Origin: Metellina segmentata
Taxonomy: Eukaryota; Arthropoda; Arachnida; Araneae; Tetragnathidae
Assembly (NCBI GenBank): GCA_947359465.1
Contig: OX375880.1
Coordinates: 27,118,548 to 27,182,547 of the forward strand
DNA: 64,000 nucleotides
Reading direction: 5' to 3'
The position numbers were made by a program, and so were the translations under genes. Shown piece by piece: positions 32,993-45,900 of this stretch (its first letter is position 1; every line of letters begins with the position of its first letter). The notes beneath the pieces are model-generated. The model was not told the DNA's origin and did not search any database. It saw nothing but the letters and a program-made list of their open reading frames with translations.

Positions 32993-33903
32993 TCACACGT
33001 ACCACTCTTTGAGGTCTTTGACGTCTTTCTTCTTCGGCTGCTTCATGAGTTTATTCTGCGTCGGGTCACACTTGAGAGCCCCATTCATATGCTGTGCAGA
33101 GGGCGGCTGCGATTGGTAGGGTGCCGTACCTGCCGGCGGGAAGTGGTACCTCTTTGCCGTCTCATCCACCTTGTAACCGCCACCTCCTGGCGATGCAGCC
33201 AGAGTCCAGCTTCGAACCCGATAGACCACCAGAGCGACGATGACCACGACAATCAACACTCCCGCAATGATGCCGATGACCATCGCCGTGTTGTCTGCTG
33301 CCGACGAAGTCTTCACTTTGGGGGGTGGCTTATTGCTCTCGCGACCGGTGACGGGCATGTCGGGAATGGGCACACCGTAGACCGGAGGGGGTGTTCTGGA
33401 CGATGTCCGATGTGGAGGACGTGGCGTCTGCTGGGGTATGGCCGGGTAGAGCGGGGGCGGCGGAGCTGGAGGTCGGCGATGGGTGACACCGATCTCTTCT
33501 GGTGGCAACCTGCGGTAGACGGTCGTCGTCGAGATGGTGGGAGGAGTGATGACAATCCTCTGGACTATGTCCATCTCATGGGTGGGGGGAGGTAGGACTC
33601 GAGGAGGGGATGCGTAGTTTTCCGAGATGTCCTGGTGACTGCCAGTGGTGGTGATGAAAGCTGGTGTAGCTGGAGTGTTTTGGTTGACAGTGAAGCTCAC
33701 TTCTCCCAGTCCAGAGCCTCCTTCTATGCAGTCCTCTTCGTCGTCGCAGGTGGTGTCTTCCAGTCCACCGACAGCATGGCGGGGTGGTGCCGATGACCGG
33801 CCGTGAACATAGTTCCCGTTCCCTCCTGCCGAAATGCTGGGTGTAGTCCTAGGGTTGGGTCTTGGTGTGGGTGGAATGTAAACAGGTGTTATGAGATCAT
33901 CAC
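32993..33903 (-). CDS. Nrx-1: Neurexin last exon (stalk, transmembrane helix, cytoplasmic tail)
   Basis: Encodes DDLITPVYIPPTPRP, a second acidic Cys loop (TTCDDEEDCIEGGS), a Pro/Thr/Ser-rich stalk suited to O-glycosylation, the transmembrane helix at about 33310-33220, and a cytoplasmic tail of about 80 residues. The tail has YKVDETAKRY, NGALK and a final KEWYV, a class II-type PDZ ligand. Stop TGA at 32995-32993. Acceptor TTTTTTTAG at 33904. Confidence 0.94.
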
Positions 33904-36900
33904 CTAAAAAAACAGTTTGTATCAGACCCTGTTTGACATGAAATTTAAAAGTTTCTAAAAAAATACCGAACAGGCAAACGTTTCTGATTGCTTCATTTGT
34001 CTCTAAAAGAAATTAAATTTCAAGTTAACGAAAGCTGAAGTAAACAAAAAGCATCCGGTGAATTCGTCTTTAATTAGTGAGTGCTTCACAATAGTAATTA
34101 AATACCTTTACCATCCCGAATAACTTTGCAAATATTCTAAGGTTATGAAGCAATTTTTAATCAGTTATTGAAAGAAAATTATCGACAGTAAATGTTAAAT
34201 TTTCCTGTAGCATATTCTATTCAGAATGCAAGTGAACAGAGGAATAGGATGAAATATTTTTAAAACTGCATAAGTACTACACGGAGCATATTTGGTATCA
34301 GTGCATCTGTTGTCTTAATTTTTTTATTTGGATAAGAAAAAAGAAAGTTAGATTTAGTCTCCCACTCTTGCCACGTGCATTCCATAAGGTTTCTAGTATG
34401 GGATTGAACGTACGCTTTCTACCTGTGGTCGATTCTGATTCCCCGCAGTCGTCTTCGTCGTCCCAGCAGCCTGAACCACCTCCTCCAGAATACACGAGAT
34501 CATCTCCCTCGTAATTGGGAGACGCACCAGCATGCTGAAAAATATACCATTCATTATATTTGGATTGAAGTTGAATAATTTCGTATAGATGTAGTTAACT
34601 TATCTTGACCGATTATGTAATCAAATCAGATTCCCACACACATTATACTTGTAGTCTTTCAGATGATATATAAGCTACATGTTTCTTTGAATGTTTATCC
34701 AATTAAAATCTGCATGACTTGACTATTTTTTTAATTATCTTCATCTCTTAACAATACTCATGTCCATAAATTAAGGATAATGCAGAATCACACGGAAATC
34801 GAACTGTAAAGTAAAAATTTCACCTGTAGAATTATCGCACACATATTCAAGTAATAACATCCAAATTACAGGAAGCCATCAGATGACGCCGATAATACGT
34901 CACAATGACGAGAGTGTTAGAGAGGTGTATATAAGGAATATAGCAAAGAAGTAAAATTGTTCTCAAGCGTTCTGTAAGCCGCTCAGTGCCACAACCGAAT
35001 AGTTATGGCACAGATTATGTCGATTATTTTTAACGCGGTAGAATTATCGGCCGCCTGGAATATGGGCGTACTCAGACGGAAGTTTCAGTGGAACTTGGAA
35101 TCGCCCAAAGTGTCATCTCTAGGCCTTAGCAACGATTCCAAAATGAAGGAAATGTCAGTAGTCGTTACAGTACAGGTTTCCCCCGAATTACAACGCCGAA
35201 TGACGACCGGTATGTATTTGGCAGTAACTGCAAAAAGAAGCAGACGGTGCACAGCATTCGACCTTTCTCGTCAGCTATCTTCAGTCACGGGTACGACAGT
35301 TTCAAGGCAAATCGTTTACAGACGTTTGGGACATGTTGGTCTATATGCTCGCAGGCCTGTCAGATGTGTTCCGCTCACGGCAACTCACTGTCGCCAGCGG
35401 TTAGTTTGGAGTAGAGAACATGCAATGTGGACATCGTCACAGTGGGCTTGTGTGATGTTTTCCGACGAGTCCAGGTTTAGCTTGCAGTCTGATTCACGGG
35501 GGATGTTCATGTGGAGAACGTCAGGTACCCACTACCACCAAGACAACATCATTGAACGACCCCGTTACGGTGGTGCAGGATTGCTCGTTTGGGGCGGAAT
35601 TATACTGGGCTCCAGAACATATATACATGTTCAAATCGGAACCATGAGAGGCCAAATGTATCGGGACATCATTCTGGAACAAGATGTACGTTTGTTTAGG
35701 GGTGCCATGGGCGCAGAATTTGTGTTTATGGATGACAACGCCCGTCCTCACCGTGCAAACATTGTAAACAAATGCCTTTAATCTGAGGATATCACCCGTA
35801 TGGAATGGCCAGCATTCTCACCTGACTTGAATCCGATTGAGCATAAGTGGGACATGCTTGGCCGACGAGTTGCAGCCTGTCAACCACCTCCTACATGTGT
35901 ACCGGAACTTCGGAGAGCATTGCTTGCTGAGTGGAGTGATCTTCCCCAAGATCAGCTTGGACCCTTCCGTGGGTGGCCACAAAAAACCGCTCATAACCTG
36001 CTATCACAGCGGGGACGAGGGGGCCACCTACGGTGCCTAAACCCAAGATCGGCTGGGTAATTTGATCCTCAGCATGCCTAGGCGTTTTACAGACTGTATT
36101 TCATCGTCTGGGAGACATACAATGTATTAGCCATCATAATAACCATGTCTTGTTAAGTTTTTGTAAGGTCGATATTTTTTTTATAATTACTCCAGTGAGC
36201 AAAAATCGTAGTTTTTATGAATGGTATTATACATACACCATCTTTTTTGGTTTTTATCTTTAGTTTAAAATATGGGTTGTATGTATAAGTCACGTTTGTT
36301 TCTAAACCTTTATTTACCGGAGCTAGCATTATTCTTAATTTATGGACATGAGTATAGATATTAATGCTTTTTCATTCAGTGCTTTTGGAACACATACTTT
36401 TATGTGAATCTACGCAAACAATAGACCCATCTCGCATAATTCCACATAAATTTGTGTATTTAGAAAATCAAGCAACTTTATCAAAAACTCAATAAACCTT
36501 GGCTTAATAACCAAAATACATCCCAGGATGGGCACCTATTTCTCTTGTTTTATCTTATATTATCAATTTCATACACTGTGTGTAGTTTTGTTATTAACTT
36601 TTCTGTTGTATATTATCTGCCTACTATTGAAAATAATTATTTTTGAAGTTCCAACAACTGCTTTGTTGGTTGATAGAGAAGTTCTCTCAATTATAAAAAT
36701 TGATTAGAGCCCTCTATGATTTGTATTCTCCAATGACTAAGCAATTTACTTCACAGTTGGTAACAGGATTTGGAGGTGTTGGTTGGGTTTGTTTTTATGG
36801 TGTGAGGTATGATATAGTTGTGAGGTAAAGCATGGTATTGCATGAGTGACCCACAAGTGTCAAACTTATTGAAAGACTAAATATGACAGTGTTGTGTGTT

Positions 36901-39900
36901 ATAGTTCAGGAAGGGGAATCCAAACCTGCAACAAAACGCTATTCGATTTTAAAACTTACTGCTAATTGCACATAACGTGCAAGTTAATTTATCTTTGCTT
37001 AAAAAAAATAACATGTAGTTCTAACAAAATAAGAGAATTGCGTAGTTTATCAAAGGTCAAATGAAGAAAACAAATTGATCTGAATCATTTATCTCCAAAA
37101 TGCTTAATGTGCAGTGTCAGAAATAGTCATACCTAGCTTTAAACTAGCAGTAGAATTGATAGAGCGCATTGTTTCAGAAGACACTACACTGTGGTACATT
37201 ACCAAGAACATTACTATTTAATAACTGTCTAGGCCAGTGTGCCGTGGCACCGTGCGGGTGCCACGTAGAGAGATTAAGGGTACCGCTAAGGGCCCATGAA
37301 GCAGTTGCTGTTATGAAGAGAAAATATCGTTCGAAAATTAATGTCGTAGAAGAAATGAGAGTATCTGTACCATTTGCTCATTGCGAGTAGCTGTATCTTA
37401 ATTCCACTATTCGAACAATTGTGCAGTGAGCAACAGGCTCAACCGTCGCGCTAAACACACATATTTCTCCAAGAGCATGTTGAAGGTAATTTTATTTGTT
37501 TTATTTAAATTTTCACCTACACCTTTGTTTTTCCATTAAGTACAATTAAAGTATTTGTGTGAATTTTAAATACGAGTTGTATTAATTATGTCTGTTCTTA
37601 TCACTTACTTTTCTAATTTCTTCTTCTAAGTCGTACAAATATAAAATACATATACTGTATATAAAAATATAACCACATATAGATATTACATGACGAGGGG
37701 GTGCCGTGAGAAAATTCTAATTCTCTTAAGGGTGCCGCGACTTTGATTAGTTTGGGAACCCCTGGTTTAGGCCTATATATATATCTAACGTTGATATCTA
37801 GTGTATTTATATTAGTGAAATATTTAGCTGAAAGAATGTAGGGGAAAAACATAAATATCAAGATGCGTCTCCAATCTTGTTCCTTGCATCAACACAAGTG
37901 TAACATTTTTACCTGCTGCATTTGATGGTCAGTGGGAACTGATCTTTGTTGCAGACTGAGTGGCAAAGACATCAGAAGTTCGACGTCTCCTTGAACAGAA
38001 ATTCGAGGGTCATCCTCTGCTGCCATGTCCAGTATGCGATCGCCGTTTACCACAAGTCCCGATATGATGCCTTGGAAAGGTCGCTCTATTCCACCCCTCA
38101 GAGGGTTTTTCTTGCCACCCACCTGCACGGTGGAGTGGCTGTTGAATACTGTCAGCTGGCGACCTGAAATCGGATGACGTTAGATGTGCTGATGTTGAAA
38201 TGGAAGAGCACTAAATGTGTTTATGGCGCAAGGGATAATGTATTTATGTGACTGTGCCGCACCAAACGCAAGACAGACAACATCGAATAATGGACATGCA
38301 AAGAAAGTTTCAATGACGCAGAAGTGAGAAATACTCAGAGGGTGGAATAAAACCTGTGCCCTCTACAACTTGCAGAGGACTAAAAGAGAGAAAACGTTAA
38401 AAGGAAAATACACTGCAACAAAAAAGATCGACGCTCCAAGAAGTTGTCCAGTCGGAATGGAATTTCGTTGGAACTTGGAACGACGCTAGTGACGAATCCC
38501 GTTTCCAACTGTCCTGACGACATCCGCTGACGTCTCTGGAGACGTTCATGTCAGCGTGGGAATCCTACTCTTACTATCGCAAGCCACACATGCCCACAAC
38601 AGGGCGTTATGGTCTGGGGTGCCCTCTCCTTTGATAGCCGGACCCCTTTGGTAGTCATTTATGATACACTGCAAAGCGGTACGTAGACCAATTCTACGTC
38701 CGGTTGTGTTATCGTTCCTTTTGCGACACCCCGGACTTACTTTTCAACAAGATAATGCAACAAGGAATACATCAACAAGATAATCTCAAGTTCATGCCGG
38801 AGACCAGCTCAAAGGATCTAGTTGCTAATTGCTACCTGACATGGTTTCTTACTGGTCATGGCCCGTTCATGTCTTATTTACATCGTTTTCATATTAAAGC
38901 AGTGAGTTTTGAAGCTGTGGAGCCGTGGGTGATCCAGATCAATATATTTTTGACTGTGCACTCACTTCACGATATCACCTATGCAGGCCCACGGATGACA
39001 ATAAACCGAGGTACAGCTACACTCTACGTTTATGAGTGATGGCAACGGCTTGGCGATTTTTTTTGGCGCGCTTCTAGTAGCGAGTTACGATAAATTAAGG
39101 CAACCCATATTTCGTTACGTTTGTTGTGGTTTTCATGGCAACCTCGGCAAACGGAAACTTTCAATTTTCATTTTGAATATTCTAGAAAGTTCTTCCAATA
39201 TCCGTTAAAATCGTTTGATTTCATTGATTCGTTTGAAATTTTTTCTTTCCTCCCATTGGTTATTTTGTTTTTAAAAATTTCCTTTGATTGCATTGGTCCT
39301 TTTAAATCGTTTTGGGTGATACCATTGGTCCATTTATTTGTATTTTGACAGTTGTGGAATTTTTATTTTACTACAATAGTTTTCACGATAGGATTAAGAG
39401 TTTTTTTTTTTTTTTTACCATTTTCGTATTCATTATTTTTTTACGAAAGAATTCTGACGTCATCAGGTTGTATTATTTCTTGCTTTTGTTTTCTTTTGTA
39501 AATCTTTTTCTTTTTCAACATGCCCACTGTATTTAGTGTAATTGATAATTTTCACGGTATTCTTACCCAACATTTGTAGCTTAGTTTCTCTGCTGGTTCA
39601 CAAATATGTTTTGATGTGTGCTTAAACTTACTACTTTTTGCAAAAGTTTTTTAAAAATATACTTTTTAAAACTTTCTGAAATGTATTTAAAAAGTGTGTT
39701 GTAAAAAGAAAAAAATTTGCGACAGAAAAAGAGTTAAGAAATAATTCTTTCTTGGCGACTTTAGAAATGCGCCAAAAATATCGCCAAGGCCGTTGCCATC
39801 GCTCATAAACGTAGAGTGTAGCTGTACCTAAACCGAAATAGCTTATCTCTGCTACAAAGAAGAACACGATCTCCAAATTCCGAATTAAAAAATGCATCCA

Positions 39901-42900
39901 TTGCGCCAGAAGTGGCTAATGGGACCACTTTGGCCTGAGCACTGTTGACCTCCCGATGCGTTCCCTCTTTCTCTTAATCTTTTTAATCTTTTAAATTTTA
40001 TTACTGTTCTATTTTTATTTCTTCAACATTTTATCATAGTTTATTTATGTATGTTTACCAATGTTTTATTTTCATGTCATACTACGTCACAATCTTCCAT
40101 GTTTCCACGGACCTTTTATTGGGGCCTGTTACCCAATATTTTACTCTTGTCCTTTTATATTCATTATGACCTTTTGTCCCATGTAAATTTTAAAAACACA
40201 ATAAATACTCGTCCGGTCTACGTGGGCCCCATTGGGTTTACTTCATGGGCTGGAAGTCCTTCCACCCTCCCAACCAAAGACTCCAAACCCTAACGGGTGA
40301 GTCGGGAGGTGGAGGATCTGAGACAAGATAATGCCCAACTGCACACGACACGTGTTGCTATTAGAGATGCGACATCGATGTCGATGTTTTCAAAACATCG
40401 ATGTTTTTTAAAAAAAATCTATGTATTTAACATCGATGTATTGAAGTCGATGTTTTTGTAACATCGATGTTATACTTGTCGATGTTTTTACGTTGTCGAT
40501 GTTTTATTTTTGAATGAAAAAAATACCGTTTTAAAAATTTAAAAACTAACCATGTAGCATAATTTTTAAATTCAGTAAATCGAACATACTTTTAGACCAA
40601 AGTGGCCAAGTGTGAAGGGTGTGAAAAGTAGGGATGCGACATCGATGTCGATGCTTTCACACATTGATGTTTTAGAAAAAAAACATTGATGTATTGGATC
40701 CGATGTCCCATCACTAGTTGCTAAACCAGTTTTAAGAAATGGGGAAACAAGTTTAAATACACTGAATTTTAAAAACATCGATGGTTTGTTGACGATATGT
40801 ATTATCAACATCGATGTTATAATTTTCAACATCGATGTTTTGCTGTCGATGTCGCATCAATAGTTGGAAAACCAGTTTTAAGAAATGGGGAAACAAGTTT
40901 AAATACACTGAATTTTAAAAACATCGATGTTTTGCTGTCGATGTAGCATCACAAGTTGCTAAACCAGTTTTAAGAAATGAGTGGAAAGAGTTTAAATACA
41001 CTGAATTTTAAAAACATCGATGTTTTTGGGTCGATGTATTATCAACATCGATGTTTTAATTTTGAACATCGATGTTTTGCTATCGATGTCGCATCCCTAG
41101 TTGCTATGAATTGTCTTCAATCTTTTCCAACACTTGCTTGGCCAGCTAGGGATATCTCTCCCATAGAGCAAATTTGGGACGTTGTGAAAAGGCGATTGCA
41201 ACCATCCCGGAATGCTGGCCATATAGCTCGACAGTTGGAGACAATTTGACAAGAAATTCTGCAGGACACCATCCAGGAACTGCCATGCTTGCATCCAGGC
41301 CAGAAGTGAACCAACTCCTTTGACTCCTTCTGACTCTGAAATAAATCATTCAATTGTTCTGAAATTTTAATCGTTTGTTTTTCCTATGTGTGTTCTTCAC
41401 ATCCACCCATTTTTACCGCAATCGGACAACTCCTTGGTGCGTCGATTTTTCTTTTGTTATAGAGTATAGTTGATATTTTTGTAGTGACATATATAATATT
41501 AATATTGCTTCATAATGGAAAATAAGAAATACCTTGAAAACTTTCCAACCGACGTTGCTGAATCAATAGAGTGACCAACTTTCAGACATGTATTGAAGGG
41601 ATAATCACCATTTCATTTAATCACAGATTATTCTCATTTTTTTGAGCCGCTGCATCATTCCAGTAAATGTTTAGGAATGGATAACGTTAAACAAAGCAAT
41701 TCATTTACATTGTATGTAATATACAAGTCACCACATGGAATACAAATTTACAATTTTACATGTTTCTTAGTCGTAACCATATGCATTTGTCCACTGATGC
41801 TGCAGAGCGAAGCATTATTTTGATTCTGTACTTTCAAAAACTCTTTACATCTACTGTAGTCAGTTTTTTTGCAACCATTAGCTCCGACTTAATTAGTTCT
41901 AAGCTTAGATGATAGTCCATTTATAGCTCAGCTGTGGAAAAACTTACTATATGGGTATTTGAGTCTGGTTGATAAAAAAGCATAAGATCTTGTTAAAGTT
42001 TGGCCTCCAATTCGTTTCTAAATCACTGAAAATTTTAACCTATTTTGTTCTACACTTGTTTATAATCCGGAAACGGACATGCTGCTATCGATTAGTACAT
42101 GTTAAACTTTCCAGACTGTTATAGGTAATATTTCAATATTAATGAATGAATCCAAAAAATTAGCTCTAATTCGGGAGAGTTGATCTCTACATTCCAAGTT
42201 CCTTAAATTCTACATCGTTATTTTGATCATAATAAGTATATAATATTAAATAATCCTGAGGATAAAATAACATTTCAATTGTTCAATCCGAAAGATTTTT
42301 GTTGCAGAAATTTCAATACAAATATGCACTTTATCGATCATGCAGATACACACTTTCATATATTGATAATCTTTTACAGTACATTGATATTTTATAAAAT
42401 AAATTAAGTAGTTTGTTCAGTTTTCTCTCACCAGGTGGTTGTTTAACTCGAACATTATGGTCATCTACTTGGATGGTAGAATTGGGTCCAGAACGAGTGA
42501 ATCGGACGACATGATATTGTCCGTCATTGACGTGGACACTGTGTTCTCCAATGGGATGATCCTCAGTTCCCATGTTATATACCATATAAATATTACCGTC
42601 CACCTGTAAAACACAGGAAAGTCAGTCTTTGTAAATTCACAATTAATGGTTGAGCATTGTTTCGTGATTCGATCCCACCAGTAAATGCGATGGAAATGGA
42701 ATCCATTTAAAGAAAGTTCGAGATTTTTCAAAATACAAAAAAATTGCTGACTAGAATTCCTTATGAAGCAAACTTATTTAGAAATTGTCAACTCTGGAAA
42801 CTTGTCGAATTAGTTGAATTTAGATGTACATGTAAAAACTGTCAATTTAACTTATACAATCAAGCACCATTTGAAAATATACTTGGATTTTTATTATTTT

Positions 42901-45900
42901 AATTCTTGAATTTATTTAATGGGATGGAAAAACATACTATATGACAATCTATCTGTATAAAAAAGGATGTGTGTGTGTATATTCTCTATACAAATCTACA
43001 CCGTTTGACCAATCCACACCAAATTTGGTACGCTTATACTTTAGAAAACTGCGGAAAATATAGGCAATTTCGTTCCCGTCTTCAGACCAATCTGTAGCCA
43101 TGAAAATTGGCACAGATAATCCTAAAAGTGCCCCTCGAAGCCCCCATTTTAGAATCTAAAGTTTGTTTTCTTGCAATAGCTGGGCATGGACAAGAAAACA
43201 CGTTCTACAGGGTTTTGTATGATTTAAACACAGGGAAATGTCGCGGTCATATTTTAGCTTTCGCAGTAGGAAACACGTTCTACAGAGTTTGTGTATTTGA
43301 GTTAACACAGGGAAATATCGCGGTCATATTTTAGCTTTCGCAGTAGGAAACACGTTCTACAGAGTTTGTGTATTTCAGTTAACACAGAGAAATGTTGCGG
43401 TCATATTTTAGCTTTCGCAGTAGGAAACACGTTCTACAGAGTTTGTGTATTTGAGTTAACACAGAGAAATGTCGCGGTCATATTTTAGCTTTCGCAGTAG
43501 GAAACACGTTCTACAGAGTTTGTGTATTTGAGTTAACACAGAGAAATGTTGCGGTCATATTTTAGCTTTCGCAGTAGGAAACACGTTCTACAGAGTTTGT
43601 GTATTTGAGTTAACACAGAGAAATGTCGCGGTCATATTTTAGCTTTCGCAGTAGGAAACACGTTCTAATGAGTTTGTGTATTTGAGTTAACATAGAGAAA
43701 TGTCGCGGTCATATTTTAGCTTTCGCAGTAGGAAACACGTTCTACAGAGTTTGTGTATTTGAGTTAACACAGGGAAATATCGCGGTCATATTTTAGCTTT
43801 CGCAGTAGGAAACACGTTCTAATGAGTTTGTGTATTTGAGTTAACACAGAGAAATGTCGCGGTCATATTTTAGCTTTCGCAGTAGGAAACACGTTCTACA
43901 GAGTTTGTGTATTTGAGTTAACACAGAGAAATGTCGCGGTCATATTTTAGCTTTCGCAGTAGGAAACACGTTCTAATGAGTTTGTGTATTTGAGTTAACA
44001 CAGAGAAATGTCGCGGTCATATTTTAGCTTTCGCAGTAGGAAACACGTTCTACAGAGTTTGTGTATTTGAGTTAACACAGAGAAATGTTGCGGTCATATT
44101 TTAGCTTTCGCAGTAGGAAACACGTTCTACAGAGTTTGTGTATTTGAGTTAACACAGAGAAATGTCGCGGTCATATTTTAGCTTTCGCAGTAGGAAACAC
44201 GTTCTAATGAGTTTGTGTATTTGAGTTAACACAGAGAAATGTCGCGGTCATATTTTAGCTTTCGCAGTAGGAAACACGTTCTAATGAGTTTGTGTATTTG
44301 AGTTAACACAGAGAAATGTTGCGGTCATATTTTAGCTTTCGCAGTAGGAAACACGTTCTACAGAGTTTGTGTATTTGAGTTAACACAGGGAAATATCGCG
44401 GTCATATTTTAGCTTTCGCAGTAGGAAACACGTTCTACAGAGTTTGTGTATTTGAGTTAACACAGAGAAATGTTGCGGTCATATTTTAGCTTTCGCAGTA
44501 GGAAACACGTTCTACAGAGTTTGTGTATTTGAGTTAACACAGAGAAATGTCGCGGTCATATTTTAGCTTTCGCAGTAGGAAACACGTTCTAATGAGTTTG
44601 TGTATTTGAGTTAACACAGAGAAATGTCGCGGTCATTTTTGAAACCCGATCAACGCCGGGTTATTCAGCTAGAGTTTAATAAATATCTTTAAATACACCT
44701 ACGAAGAAGTGTAGCCCTCTCCAGTAGATTATATGAACCACACACACCGTATGCAAAAAAGGGGTGGCTGTGACACAGGATATTAGAAAAAACGGAATAA
44801 TGGCAGTTTGATTGAATTTCGGGAGAAGATTGAGCTCCCTTTCGAAATATTATTACCTGAATACGCGTCACCTTATGTGTTAGCATTCAAATCGAATCTT
44901 TGAAAAAGGTTATTAATAAAAGATGTCTTACTATTTCGAGTTCCATGTAGTCATTAGAGGTGCCACTGTCAATCCTCACAAGCACTCCGTTGTCAGCCAT
45001 GGTAATAAAGCCAAGCGCTACTAAGTCGGCTTTGGTGTCCGGCATTTTATCCGATGGGAAGGCGAATGTGATCAGGCCAGTTCCGGGGCCGAATTCGTAG
45101 GAAATACTTTCTGTAAAAAATTGATAAGAATCCCATCCTTAAATTTGCTTGGTGATATTAAAATGAGCTATTGTATTATACAGGGTGTCCCTGAATTCAT
45201 GGGCCAAACATTAAGGGTAAGTAAAATACATATAAAGAAGCATTTTTTGTATAGCAACGTGGGGTCGGAAATGAAAAGTGCAAGTGGAAAAACAATAAAT
45301 GCTGAGGAAATGAAAAGCTCTTTACTTACATAATATTTTTAGAGCAGACGATAGAACACGTTTAGTGACGTAGCTTTAAAAAAAAATGAATTTTTGGGAA
45401 GAAAAATATTGAATAGTAGAAGTGTATTTAGTTTGCATTATCAAATCGTCTGCAAAACAATTTTATTGAGTTTGAATGGCATTACGCGAGCTGCAAACGA
45501 TGTTGCTATTCGAAATACCATGTGGTTTCAGCACGATGGGTCTCCAGCCCATTCCAGAAATAATGTGCGTAGTTACCTCAATGCCACCTTTGGCCCTCGA
45601 TGAATTGGACGAGGTAGACCAGTCGCTTGGCCAGCACGTTCACCAGATTTATCAAGTATCGATTCTTTCTTATGGGGACACTTAAAGGCACTCGTCTACG
45701 AGACTTCAATTGATTCTGATGAGGATCTCATTGCAAAACTTTCAGTCGTTGCTGCAATATTTTGCGAAACACCTGGTATCTTCGAAAGAGTACGCCAATC
45801 ACTTGCTAGGCGCTACCAGGCCTGTTTCGATGTTGGTGGTGACACATTTGAGCAGTTACTGTAATATTATGTAAGTAAAGAGCTTTTTTTCATTTCCTCA

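Larger units (their letters stand above)
38411..41464 (+). mobile_element. Tc1-like relic split by three later insertions
   Basis: Outer ends (CACTGCAACAAAAAAGATCG and TTTTGTTATAGAG) match the termini of the Tc1 element at 55648-57042. Transposase remains are in three pieces: GTTATGGTCTGGGGTGCC and following (38480-38758), CAAGATAATGC to GTTGCTA (40323-40361), and the PIEQIWDVVKRRL end (41100-41290). The N-terminal half is deleted and frames are broken. A LINE fragment and a hAT-type MITE separate the pieces. Confidence 0.8.

Noticed and set aside
32975..33595. 206-codon plus-strand frame
   Set aside because: Antisense shadow of the last neurexin exon, whose Pro/Thr-rich codons leave the other strand open.
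37613..37861. 82-codon minus-strand frame spanning the right end of a MITE
   Set aside because: It crosses the MITE border and target duplication and has no motif.
43190..44640. Regular direct repeats that could suggest a CRISPR array
   Set aside because: Units abut with a fixed 77-bp period and no unique spacers, the genome is eukaryotic, and Helitron-like ends enclose the array.
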